Shown piece by piece: positions 1-6,838 of a stretch of 15,322 nt of DNA. The DNA comes from CAYLZW01 sp964388085. Its GTDB lineage: Bacteria; Myxococcota; UBA727; CAYLZW01. Below the pieces are notes generated by a model. It was not told the DNA's origin, did not search any database, and saw only the letters and a program-made list of their open reading frames with translations. A program made the translations under genes and the position numbers. Each line of letters starts with the position of its first letter. Positions within the stretch are counted from its first letter, which is position 1. Location of the stretch: NCBI GenBank assembly GCA_964388085.1, contig CAYLZW010000125.1, forward strand, positions 1 through 15,322, in the 5' to 3' direction.

Positions 1-364
1 TGGTGCTCTCGATGATGCGATCGACCTCGGCGGCGCTGACGTCGATGCGCAGCTTGGCGATCTCTTGCTCGAGCAGGCGCTCGGCGATCAAGGTGTCGAG
101 CACGTCACGCCGGCGCGCCTCGCGGTACACCTTGGGATCGGTGCCCGGCGGCGGCGGCTCGGCGCGCATGATGTCCTCGACGACGGACTCCACCTCGCTC
201 AGGAGCACCACGCGCTCGTCCACGATGGCGACGATGCGCTCGACGACGAAGCCGTCCTGAGCGGCGACCTTGTCGGGCGTCTTCTCGGGAGCCGGCTCGG
301 CGGCGCTGACGACGCCCGCCGTGAGCCAGGTCAGCGAGAGGAGCGCGAGGGCGTTTTTGTGCAT
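1..364 (-). CDS. SurA-like periplasmic chaperone / peptidyl-prolyl isomerase, N-terminal part (cut by window edge)
   Basis: Reading leftward from ATG at 364-362 gives 121 codons with no stop before the window edge, so only the N-terminus is present. Residues 1-21 form a Sec signal peptide ending in a V-S-A cleavage site. Residues 39-62 (VERIVAIVDERVVLLSEVES) match the start of the SurA N-terminal chaperone domain, in which a 'VAVVN-ExVLLSEV'-type strand opens the fold. Residues 77-118 are the following helical part (RRDVLDTLIAERLLEQEI). SurA-family proteins escort unfolded outer-membrane proteins through the periplasm, and parvulin domains would be expected in the missing part. The gene is last of three similar genes on this strand, 70 bases after the previous stop, with a terminator-like hairpin in the gap. 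The ribosome site is weak (GAAG about 6 bases before ATG). The N-terminal family is well supported; whether a catalytic parvulin domain follows cannot be seen. Confidence 0.8.
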   Translation of the reverse strand, partial: MHKNALALLSLTWLTAGVVSAAEPAPEKTPDKVAAQDGFVVERIVAIVDERVVLLSEVESVVEDIMRAEPPPPGTDPKVYREARRRDVLDTLIAERLLEQEIAKLRIDVSAAEVDRIIEST

Positions 365-408
365 GGTTGCTTCGCTCTGCGAGGTCCGCGCGCGGCGGTC
401 TCGTCGTC

Positions 409-450
409 AAAAAGAAAAATTCGCGAGCCCGCCTTCAGCGCGCGGGCGCG
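409..450 (-). terminator. Intrinsic terminator-like hairpin with T-tract between two isomerase genes
   Basis: On the minus strand, a stem CGCG/CCCGC (450-442) pairs with GCGGG/CGCG (432-428 and 425-422). There is a 9-base loop and a 2-base bulge. The stem is followed at once by AATTTTTCTTTTT (421-409), the only strong T run in this GC-rich neighbourhood. The stop codon of the upstream isomerase gene (437-435) sits inside the loop. Shape and T-tract fit a Rho-independent terminator or attenuator. Whether it ends all transcription or only part of it before the SurA-like gene is inference. Confidence 0.6.
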
Positions 451-1547
451 GACGGGCGCGGCACCGGCACCGCGCGCGGTGCGCCCTTGAGCGCCGCCCC
501 GAACTCCTCCGCCCCGTGCGCCATCGCGGGGGCGGCCTCGTCCGGGCCCCGGTCGTCCTCGAAGGGACCCTCCGGCAGCTGCGCGACGCCCGCCTCGAAG
601 GCGCGCTCCGAGATCGAGATCCGCGCCTTCGCTCGCAGCTCCTTCACGTGCTCCGCCAGCGCCTGCTCCTGTCGCTCCTGTCGCAGCTCGACCTCGAGGC
701 GCCGTCGCGCCTCCTCGAACGGCTCGGCGCCGCCTGCCTGGCGGTCCGACACCTGGAAGATATGGAAGCCGAACTCGCTCGCCACCACGTCCGACGTCTG
801 GCCGCTCTCGAGCTTGAAACACTCGTCGAACACCGGCGGCATCTGCCCGCGCGTGAACCAGCCGAGATCGCCGCCCTTTTCCTTCTCGGGCGCCTCGCTT
901 TGACGACGAGCGGCCTCCTCGAAGGTCAGGCTGCCCTTCTTGAGCTGGGCGAGCACGTCGCGCGCCTCCTCCTCGGTCTTCACGAGGATCTGTCGCGCGC
1001 GCACCCGGTCCGGACGGATCTCCTTGGCGGTGGTCGCGTCCCAGCGCGCGCGTAGCTCCTCCTCGGTGAGCGCCGGCAGCTTGGCGAAGCGCTCACGTAG
1101 ATAGCGATCGACGACGCTGCGGCGACGGATGCGCTGCTCGAACTGCTCGAGGGTGAGCTGCTCGGCGTGCAGCACGCGCTGGAACATGCCGGGCGGATAG
1201 CCGGCCGCCGCGCGACCGAGCTCGCGCTCCACCTCGTGCGCGTCCACCTCGACGCCGGCCGCGCTGGCCGCCTGGAACAGCAGCTCTTGCCGGATCATGC
1301 GATCGAGCACGTCGTGCGCGAGCCGCAGTTGCGCGTCGACATCGGCGATGCGCGCGGCGCCCGCGCGCGAGAGCTCGGCGACGAAGGCCGGCCGCGAGAT
1401 CTCGGCCGCGCCCACGGCGGCCACGACGGTGGGCGGCTGGTTCGCGCGCGGATCCGACGGACAGGCCAACGACAGCGACGCCGCCAAGAGGAGCAGCGCC
1501 TGCCGGAGCCCTCGGCTCGCCATCGTCGCCCGCGTCACGCTCGTCAT
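435..1547 (-). CDS. Parvulin-type peptidyl-prolyl cis-trans isomerase, probable lipoprotein
   Basis: The 370-residue protein has an N-terminal signal sequence (RQALLLLAASLSLAC) with a possible lipidation Cys at residue 29. The box S-L-A-C is not canonical, so simple secretion is also possible. Residues 45-160 are a SurA_N-like helical region. Residues 175-270 are a PpiC/parvulin rotamase domain, shown by RARQILVKTEEEA, GGDLGWFTRGQMPPVFDECF (about 225-244) and FGFHIFQV (259-266). The family catalyses cis-trans isomerisation of Xaa-Pro bonds and helps fold exported proteins in the periplasm. The C-terminus is a long charged helix followed by an Ala/Pro-rich tail. ATG at 1547 was chosen because GGGAGG lies 5 bases upstream; a GTG at 1583 in the same frame lacks such a site, and ATG at 1523 would also leave a signal peptide. 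It starts 38 bases after the preceding isomerase gene and is probably co-transcribed with it. Confidence 0.88.
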   Translation of the reverse strand: MTSVTRATMASRGLRQALLLLAASLSLACPSDPRANQPPTVVAAVGAAEISRPAFVAELSRAGAARIADVDAQLRLAHDVLDRMIRQELLFQAASAAGVEVDAHEVERELGRAAAGYPPGMFQRVLHAEQLTLEQFEQRIRRRSVVDRYLRERFAKLPALTEEELRARWDATTAKEIRPDRVRARQILVKTEEEARDVLAQLKKGSLTFEEAARRQSEAPEKEKGGDLGWFTRGQMPPVFDECFKLESGQTSDVVASEFGFHIFQVSDRQAGGAEPFEEARRRLEVELRQERQEQALAEHVKELRAKARISISERAFEAGVAQLPEGPFEDDRGPDEAAPAMAHGAEEFGAALKGAPRAVPVPRPSAPAR

Positions 1548-1585
1548 GCTCGCCTCCCGTGCAGGCTCCTGCCGCGACACCACGA

Positions 1586-2665
1586 TCAGTGCGCGAGCTC
1601 GTCGGCGCCGGGCTCCTCGCCCGGCTCGTCGTCACCAGCGTGCCCATGGCCCCCGTGTCCGCCGTGCGGCGCGGGCGGCATGGCGCCGCCGCCCTCGACC
1701 TTCACGTCCTTCAGGCGCTCGGGATACATCTCGACGCCGAGCTGCTTCTCGAGCCCGTCGACGAAGGCGTGGAACGACGCCGTGCGCTTCTCGCGGTAGA
1801 GCACGTTGCGGATCTGGTTCTTCACCTGCTCGAGGCTGCGCTCGATGGGCTTGCGGCTGCCGGTGCGCTTGAACACGTGCCAGCCCTCTTTGCCCTCGAC
1901 GACGGGCGTCACCTGGTTCATGTCCGCCGCGGCCCAGACGGCGTCCTTGGCGGCCGCGCCGAAGCGCTCCTCGATCTCCTTGGCCGAGATGTAGCGGAGG
2001 TCGCCGCCGTTGCGCTTCGAGCCGTCATCCTCGGAGTACTTGAGCACGAGCTGCTTGAAGTGCTCGCGATCCTCGAGCTTCTGCGGGTCGGCGGCGAGCT
2101 TCTGCGCCTCTTCCGCGCGCGCCTTGCTCTTCGCTCTGTCGTCGCCGAAGGGCACGAAGATGTGGCTCGCGCGCGCCATCTCGGGCTTGTTGTAGTCGTC
2201 GAGGTGCGCGTCGTAATAGGCCTTGATCTCGTCGTCGGTGATGTCCTTCAGGCTGACGCGCCCGTCGAACTCCTCGCGCGTCAGCTTCTGCACGAGGATC
2301 TTCTTCAAGGACTCCACCACCTCCGGATCCTGGTCGTAGCCACGCCGGAAGGCCTCGAGGGCGAGCACCTCGAAGCGCACCTGGTTCTCGAGGAACTCCT
2401 GCTTGCGCTCCTCGGACTGGTAGCGCGCGCGCACGAACGGGCTCTGCTCATTGAGGCGCTGCTCGATGTCCCCCGTCGTCAGCACCATGCTGCCGATCTT
2501 GGCGATGGGCTCGCCGCTGCCGGGCGCCTTGGCGCTCGGCGTCCGGGCGCTGCCCTGCGCGACGCCCCCGCCGGCGATGGGCTCAGGGCAGCCCGCCAGC
2601 ACGCTGACGAGCGCCACGAGGGCTGCGGAGAGGAGGAGGGGCGCGTTCGAAAGGCTCGGCATCAT
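1586..2665 (-). CDS. Parvulin-type peptidyl-prolyl isomerase lipoprotein with histidine-rich tail
   Basis: The 359-residue product opens with a lipoprotein signal peptide ending in a canonical L-A-G-C box (Cys26). A low-complexity Gly/Ala/Ser/Pro linker follows (30-52). Residues 53-160 are a SurA_N-like helical region (IGSMVLTTGDIEQRL, ITDDEIKAYYDAHLDDY). Residues 162-268 are the parvulin domain, with ARASHIFVPF, NGGDLRYI (219-226) and GWHVFKRTG. This places it among periplasmic PpiC/PrsA-type foldases tethered to a membrane. The tail is unusual: H334, H337, H340 and H342 lie in a Gly-His cluster, then an acidic stretch and a final His, like a metal-binding tail. The ATG at 2665 has GAGG 7 bases upstream and a second ATG follows directly. 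It is first in the three-gene minus-strand set. A TTGACA hexamer lies 43-48 bases upstream (2708-2713), but I see no convincing -10 partner. Confidence 0.9.
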   Translation of the reverse strand: MMPSLSNAPLLLSAALVALVSVLAGCPEPIAGGGVAQGSARTPSAKAPGSGEPIAKIGSMVLTTGDIEQRLNEQSPFVRARYQSEERKQEFLENQVRFEVLALEAFRRGYDQDPEVVESLKKILVQKLTREEFDGRVSLKDITDDEIKAYYDAHLDDYNKPEMARASHIFVPFGDDRAKSKARAEEAQKLAADPQKLEDREHFKQLVLKYSEDDGSKRNGGDLRYISAKEIEERFGAAAKDAVWAAADMNQVTPVVEGKEGWHVFKRTGSRKPIERSLEQVKNQIRNVLYREKRTASFHAFVDGLEKQLGVEMYPERLKDVKVEGGGAMPPAPHGGHGGHGHAGDDEPGEEPGADELAH

Positions 2666-2909
2666 CGGGTGTCCTCAGGCTCGAGCGCGGTGCTCTTGCG
2701 TCTACGGTGTCAACGGCCTCGGCAGGCAGGCGGTAGCACCGCTTTCGGCGAGGAAAAAGGCCGGTAGATCGATGACCTGTCTACGCATCCGGGGCTGCCG
2801 TGGCAGGCGCGGCGGACGGACGGCGCCGCCGCGGACGCTCGGTACCGGGGCGCCTGCATTGCAGGCACCCGAGCGGTCTGCCAACAACAGGGTGCACCGA
2901 AGGTCTTCC
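2666..2909. other. Divergent intergenic region, 244 bases, no gene seen
   Basis: This stretch separates the minus-strand isomerase set from the plus-strand cysteine-rich protein, so it should hold promoters for both. Visible items are a TTGACA hexamer facing the isomerases (2708-2713), a short A-rich run (2754-2759), two copies of GTCTACG (2700-2706 and 2779-2785) and a 15-base inverted repeat at 2852-2866. Reading frames cross the region but lack a signal sequence, ribosome site or recognisable domain. I could not fix a transcription start. Confidence 0.6.
2852..2866. repeat. Perfect 7-bp inverted repeat with one-base centre upstream of the cysteine-rich protein gene
   Basis: GCCTGCA-T-TGCAGGC is a perfect palindrome. 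After one mismatch the pairing continues with GGG/CCC on the outside. It lies 44 bases before the ATG at 2910. Position and symmetry fit a dimeric repressor or activator site, or a 5' leader hairpin. No regulator can be named. Confidence 0.4.
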
Positions 2910-4766
2910 ATGCGCACTCCTCGCTGGTCCCACCCCGGCTCCTGGCCGAAGTTTCTCGCGCTCACCGCGGGCGCGCTGCTGCTGAGCGCGGCGGCGTGCG
3001 ACTGCGGCGGCGAGGTCGGCGCGGACGGCGGCGGGCTCCCTCGTGACGCGGGCGCGGATCCGGCCGCCGACGCAGGCCCGCGCGGCGACGGCGGCGCCCT
3101 CGTCGACGGGGGGAGCGGGCAGCCGCCGGCGACCCTCGAGCAGATGGCGACCGAGCTGTGCTTTTCGTACGCGCGCGGGCTGTTGAACCTCGAGCGTCAC
3201 CTCGCGCTCGAGGCGCTGCCCGCTCGCTGCTCCAATGACGACGAGGCGCCCGATGTGAGCGCCACCGAAGCCCTGCCGATCGGCAGCTGCGGCGTGCAGG
3301 ATCCGCGGCGCGACCTGTTCCTGCGCGCGCTCAGCGGCGGACGCGTCGCCATCTCTCTCGAGGCCTTCCGCGCCTGCGTCGACAAGGGCCGGGCCGTGCG
3401 CGCCGCGGGCGCCACGCTCGGGGATCTGCCCGCGCGCGCCGCCGGCCTGCAAGCGCTGCCGAGCGACGACGACTGCGCCGCCGCCATCACCCCGCTCGTC
3501 AGCGAAGCGGGCGCGGGCTGTGTGCAGGCCTGGGACTGCGTGGCGCCGCTCGCGTGCCAGGCCGATCCGCTCGACTCGTTCTCGCTCAAGTGCCTGCCGC
3601 CCGCCGCCGAGGGCGCGCGCTGCGACGACGCCCCCCCGTTCGACGACGTGCTCGCCCTGCGCACCTGCGCGAGCGGGCTCGCTTGCGTGCTCGGCGTGTG
3701 CACGAGCCGCCTCGCAGAAGACGCCGCCTGCAGCGACGACGGCGTCCCCTGCGCCGCCGGTCTCACCTGCCGTTCGAGCGCGAGCTGCGGCGTCCCCTCG
3801 CTGGAGACCGAGGTGTGCGCCGACGACGGTGACTGCGCCGCCGGCCTCTTCTGCGACGGCGCTACACTCACCTGCCTCGCGCTCTTGCCGCCCGCCGGCG
3901 ACGGCGAGCCCTGCGTGGCGACGGACGAGTGCGGCGGGCTGTGCTCGGTGTGCCGCCCGCTCGAAGGCGGCGACGGCGGCACCGCCTGTCAGGATCGCGC
4001 CCCGGCGGGAGGCGCCTGCGCCACCGATGATCACTGCCGCGCGGGCCTGTTCTGTGACGCGGCCAGCGGCGCCTGCGCGCCCTACCGAGCGCTCGACGAG
4101 GCGTGCGGGCCCGCTGCGCCCTGCCGCGCGGGGCTGCTCTGCACGGACGAGCCGCCGCCGCCGCCGCCGCCGAACGACGCCGGCGTCGTCGTCGATCCCG
4201 ACCCGCCCGTACCCGGCGACGGTGGCCCGAGCGGCCCCTTCTGCCAGGCGCCGCGCAGCGTCGGAGAGAGCTGCCAGCGCTTCGGCGTCTGGCGCTGCGG
4301 CGAAGGCTCGTGCGTCGACGACGTGTGCCGCGCCGGCACCTTCGGCGACCCGTGCCTCGGCGACGGGGACTGCCAGGAAGGCGCGCTCTGCGTCGCCAAC
4401 ACGTGCGCGCGCGCCCCCCGCTCGGGAGCCCCCTGCACGGCGGACGGCCGCTGTGACGACGACCTCCTCTGCCGCGCGAACCGCTGCGTCGAGCTGCCCG
4501 CCGCCGGCGAGGCGTGCACGGCCGATCGCCGCTGCGCCGCGGGCGCCTTCTGCCCAAGCGCCGCGACGACGTGTGAGGCCCTGCGCCCGCCGGGGCTGCC
4601 CTGCACCGCGGACGGCGAGTGCGCCACGGGCATCTGCCTCGACACGCTGACCTGCGGCGCCGAGGGGGCCTCCTGCCTCACCACGGGCAGCGCCTTCGCG
4701 CAGATCGTCGGCCTCTCGCTGATGCTGCCGCTCTTGTCTCGGCTGCGCCGCCGTCGCCGTCGCTGA
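2910..4766 (+). CDS. Cysteine-rich repeat surface protein with signal peptide and Arg-rich C-terminal sorting-like tail
   Basis: The 618-residue protein is secreted. Residues 1-29 are a signal peptide (FLALTAGALLLSAAAC), with Cys30 a possible lipid site. A disordered Asp/Ala/Gly linker follows (about 38-72). Residues 75-230 form an N-terminal domain with few cysteines. From about 190 to 588 come many short cysteine modules of the form C..D.C..GL.C....C, such as DGDCQEGALCVANTC and DRRCAAGAFCPSAATTC. Similar modules in myxobacterial proteins are often labelled 'Dickkopf N-terminal cysteine-rich'. A seven-proline run (415-421) and an Asp/Pro/Gly loop interrupt the modules. The tail has Cys589, a hydrophobic segment (about 595-609) and RLRRRRRR at the end, resembling the tripartite MYXO-CTERM sorting signal. 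The ATG at 2910 was chosen because the signal peptide begins there; the frame is open much further upstream, but without one. AAGG lies 7 bases before it. Function is unknown; adhesion or cell-surface binding is a guess. Confidence 0.85.
   Translation: MRTPRWSHPGSWPKFLALTAGALLLSAAACDCGGEVGADGGGLPRDAGADPAADAGPRGDGGALVDGGSGQPPATLEQMATELCFSYARGLLNLERHLALEALPARCSNDDEAPDVSATEALPIGSCGVQDPRRDLFLRALSGGRVAISLEAFRACVDKGRAVRAAGATLGDLPARAAGLQALPSDDDCAAAITPLVSEAGAGCVQAWDCVAPLACQADPLDSFSLKCLPPAAEGARCDDAPPFDDVLALRTCASGLACVLGVCTSRLAEDAACSDDGVPCAAGLTCRSSASCGVPSLETEVCADDGDCAAGLFCDGATLTCLALLPPAGDGEPCVATDECGGLCSVCRPLEGGDGGTACQDRAPAGGACATDDHCRAGLFCDAASGACAPYRALDEACGPAAPCRAGLLCTDEPPPPPPPNDAGVVVDPDPPVPGDGGPSGPFCQAPRSVGESCQRFGVWRCGEGSCVDDVCRAGTFGDPCLGDGDCQEGALCVANTCARAPRSGAPCTADGRCDDDLLCRANRCVELPAAGEACTADRRCAAGAFCPSAATTCEALRPPGLPCTADGECATGICLDTLTCGAEGASCLTTGSAFAQIVGLSLMLPLLSRLRRRRRR
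4152..4172 (+). repeat. CCG trinucleotide run, seven copies, coding for polyproline
   Basis: Seven perfect CCG codons encode Pro415-Pro421 of the cysteine-rich protein, between two cysteine modules and followed by N-D-A-G and an Asp/Pro-rich loop. It reads as a stiff spacer. Perfect triplet runs can vary in copy number by slippage. Confidence 0.8.
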
Positions 4767-4769
4767 GCG

Positions 4770-4794
4770 GCGCGAACGTCGGTACAACGTGCGC
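4770..4794 (+). repeat. Imperfect inverted repeat just before the oxygenase start codon
   Basis: GCGC (4770-4773) and ACGT (4776-4779) pair with ACGT and GCGC (4787-4794) around a 7-base loop, with a 2-base bulge. The repeat fills the gap between the stop at 4766 and the ATG at 4796, where no Shine-Dalgarno sequence is visible. It could dampen translation of the oxygenase. Such hairpins are common by chance at this GC content. Confidence 0.3.
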
Positions 4795-4795
4795 G

Positions 4796-5470
4796 ATGCC
4801 GCCTTTCGTCATCACGCCGAACGGCCTCCGCGATGATGAGCTCGAGCGGCTCTGTGACGCGCTCTTGTCCTCGAAGCTCGTCGGCGACAGCCCGCTGAGC
4901 GGGACGTTCGAGGCGAGCCGCGGCTTCGCCATCGTGTTCACGCGCGCGGGTCTCGGCGAGGTGCGCGCGCGCTTCCCCTTCCTCGCGCCCTACCTCGAGC
5001 GCGTGCTCGACGACGCCGTACGCCGCTCGCTGGTGAGCTGGAAGGAGCGCCTGCTCGGCCAGAGCCTGCCGCCGGCGCCGAACGCGTTCTATCTGAACCT
5101 GCTCTTGCTCGGCCCCGGCGCGCGCGTGGGCCGCCACGTCGACGCGACCTTGCGTGACGAGAGCGGCGTCAGCGAGGTGGTGCCGCACTATGTCAGCGTC
5201 CTCTACCTGCGCGCTCCTGAGCTGGGCGGCGCCTTGCGCCTCAGGAGCGGCCCGCGTCACGTGGCCGACATCCTGCCGGTGCGCGGCGCGCTCGTGCTGT
5301 TCGACGGACAGCTCGAGCACGAGGTGCTGCCGTTCGAGAGCGCGGACGAACGAGCGCTGCGGGCGAGCCTCGTGTGCGAGCAATACGCCCTGCCTCCCGA
5401 GGGGCTCGCGCGCCTGCCGGCCTGTCGCGTTCATTCGCTGGCGGGCTTCTCGGCGTACCTGCGCGGCTGA
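4796..5470 (+). CDS. 2-oxoglutarate/Fe(II)-dependent dioxygenase, prolyl 4-hydroxylase-like
   Basis: The 224-residue protein has no signal peptide and should be cytoplasmic. The jelly-roll iron site is readable. H114 and D116 are in GRHVDAT, the distal H175 is in DGQLEHEVLPF, and R187 or R189 (ERALRASLV) about 12-14 residues later is placed to bind 2-oxoglutarate. VPHYVSVLYLR, followed by a Gly-Gly turn and 'GALVLFDG', fits the P4H-type double-stranded beta-helix core. The family couples decarboxylation of 2-oxoglutarate to hydroxylation of a substrate, either protein Pro/Asn/Asp or a small molecule; the substrate is not shown by the sequence. The ATG at 4796 was chosen because the homologous region starts close behind it; the longer open frame from 4619 overlaps the upstream gene and is Arg-rich. 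No ribosome site is clear, so translation may depend on the upstream gene, which ends 29 bases earlier on the same strand. Its stop lies 3 bases from the convergent transporter stop. Confidence 0.85.
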   Translation: MPPFVITPNGLRDDELERLCDALLSSKLVGDSPLSGTFEASRGFAIVFTRAGLGEVRARFPFLAPYLERVLDDAVRRSLVSWKERLLGQSLPPAPNAFYLNLLLLGPGARVGRHVDATLRDESGVSEVVPHYVSVLYLRAPELGGALRLRSGPRHVADILPVRGALVLFDGQLEHEVLPFESADERALRASLVCEQYALPPEGLARLPACRVHSLAGFSAYLRG

Positions 5471-5473
5471 GCC

Positions 5474-6811
5474 CTACACGTCGATCTTCTGCCAGCCCTC
5501 GCCGCGCCACAGCGACGTGAACACGAGCGCGCCGAGCAGGTTGTGTCCGATCTGCACGAACCAGATGGCGAGCAGCCCGAAGCCGAGCAGCGGGCCGACG
5601 AGATAGGCGGCCGGCAACAGCACGCCCCATTGCAGCAGCGTGCTCACGACCATGACGCGCCGTGTGTCGCCCGCGCCCAGCAACGAGAACTGCAACACGC
5701 GGCTGACGCCCTCGATGGCGACGGTGAGCCCGAACAGTCGCAGGGGCAAGCTCGCGGCGGCGACGACGCTGGTCGCCTCGCTCTCGTCGACGAAGACGCT
5801 CAGCACAGCCTCGGGGAAGGCGATCATCGGCAGCCCGAGGCAGCCCATGGCGACGCAGGCGACCTTCACGACATCCCAGCCCCACTGGCGCGCGTCGGCC
5901 GGCTGCTTGCGGCCAAGCGCTTGCCCGACGAGGGAAGCGGACGCCATGCCGAAGCCAAGGCCCGGCAGGATGGCCACCAGCATGATGTTCATCAGCACGT
6001 TCGCCGCCGCGAGCTCGACGGTGCCGACCTGTCCGATGATCCAGAACAGCGCCGTCAGGCCCCCCGAGAAGAACAGCTGCTGGACGCCGGTCGGGGTCGA
6101 CAGGCGCAAGATGGTGACGAGGGTCTCGCGCGAGGGCAGCGCGCGCAGAAAGCCGCGCGTCCGGCCGTGGCGCAAGCCCAGCACGAAGTAGGTCGCGGTG
6201 CCGAGCCAGGTCGAGATGGCGGTGCCGATGCCCGCCCCCTCGGCGCCGAGCGCCGGAAAGCCGAGCTTGCCGTAGATGAGCACATAGTTGAGCGCGATGT
6301 TGCTCACGTGCATGACGATGAGCGTGCGCATGTAGAGCTTCGAGAGATCGACGCCGTTCCAGAAGCCACGAAAGCTGAAATTGACGCCCACCGCGACCAC
6401 CGCGAGCAGGCGCGCGCGCCAATAGGGCACGCCGTGAGCGACGACGGCCGGATCGTCCACGAGGTAGGGAAAGAGCTTCGGCGCGAGCGCGTAGAGCGCG
6501 GCGGTGATGACGACGCCGAGCAGCAGCGAGAGCAAGAGCGCGCCGTTCAAGGGCAGCGCGGCCTCCCCCTCGCGGCCCTCTCCGACGCGCCGAGCGGCCA
6601 CCGCCTGCACGCCGCTGCCGAGCCCCGTGAGGAACGCCTGCGACATGAAGGTGACGAACGACGCGAGCCCGACCGCCGCCAGCGCCTCCTTGCCGAGGTG
6701 GCCGACCATGGCCGTGTCGATGAGGTTCATGACGTTCTGCGACACCATGCCACCGATGATGGGCAGCGAGAGCGTCACAATGCGGCGCACGCGATCGTTC
6801 GGTAGCGGCAA
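5474..6811 (-). CDS. MATE family multidrug/toxin efflux transporter
   Basis: The 445-residue, very hydrophobic protein has the expected length and twelve likely membrane segments, as two MatE repeats (about 14-175 and 235-395). Family signatures seen are LSLPIIGGMVSQNVMNLIDT, AMVGHLGKEALAAVGLA, the loop GAEGAGIGTAIS and LVGQALGRKQPADA, the conserved G-Q-x-L-G site of the second half. MATE proteins expel cationic drugs or metabolites in exchange for Na+ or H+; the substrate here is unknown. The start is a TTG at 6811 with GGAG 5 bases upstream. In-frame GTG codons shortly after lack a ribosome site and would cut into the first helix. It begins 27 bases after the stop of the molybdopterin oxidoreductase gene, so the two are probably co-transcribed. 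It meets the oxygenase gene tail to tail with no room for a separate terminator. Confidence 0.93.
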   Translation of the reverse strand: MPLPNDRVRRIVTLSLPIIGGMVSQNVMNLIDTAMVGHLGKEALAAVGLASFVTFMSQAFLTGLGSGVQAVAARRVGEGREGEAALPLNGALLLSLLLGVVITAALYALAPKLFPYLVDDPAVVAHGVPYWRARLLAVVAVGVNFSFRGFWNGVDLSKLYMRTLIVMHVSNIALNYVLIYGKLGFPALGAEGAGIGTAISTWLGTATYFVLGLRHGRTRGFLRALPSRETLVTILRLSTPTGVQQLFFSGGLTALFWIIGQVGTVELAAANVLMNIMLVAILPGLGFGMASASLVGQALGRKQPADARQWGWDVVKVACVAMGCLGLPMIAFPEAVLSVFVDESEATSVVAAASLPLRLFGLTVAIEGVSRVLQFSLLGAGDTRRVMVVSTLLQWGVLLPAAYLVGPLLGFGLLAIWFVQIGHNLLGALVFTSLWRGEGWQKIDV

Positions 6812-6838
6812 GAGAGCTCCAGCGACGCGAGAGCGCCC

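Noticed and set aside
1548..1583. Longer version of the second isomerase from GTG at 1583
   Set aside because: The extra 12 residues precede a good ribosome site and ATG at 1547 and would lengthen the signal peptide without benefit.
2708..2713. Perfect TTGACA facing the isomerase genes
   Set aside because: At 16-18 bases downstream the sequence is CCGCGC-like, so no -10 box pairs with it. It is kept only as a note.
2451..2909. Upstream extension of the cysteine-rich protein frame
   Set aside because: It overlaps the isomerase gene on the other strand and would bury the signal peptide at 2910 inside the protein.
2781..4787. Minus-strand open frame of 668 codons opposite the cysteine-rich protein
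   Set aside because: Composition is Ala/Arg/Gly-rich with no domain or signal. It mirrors a real gene with signal peptide and repeat structure. Long antisense frames are expected at this GC content.
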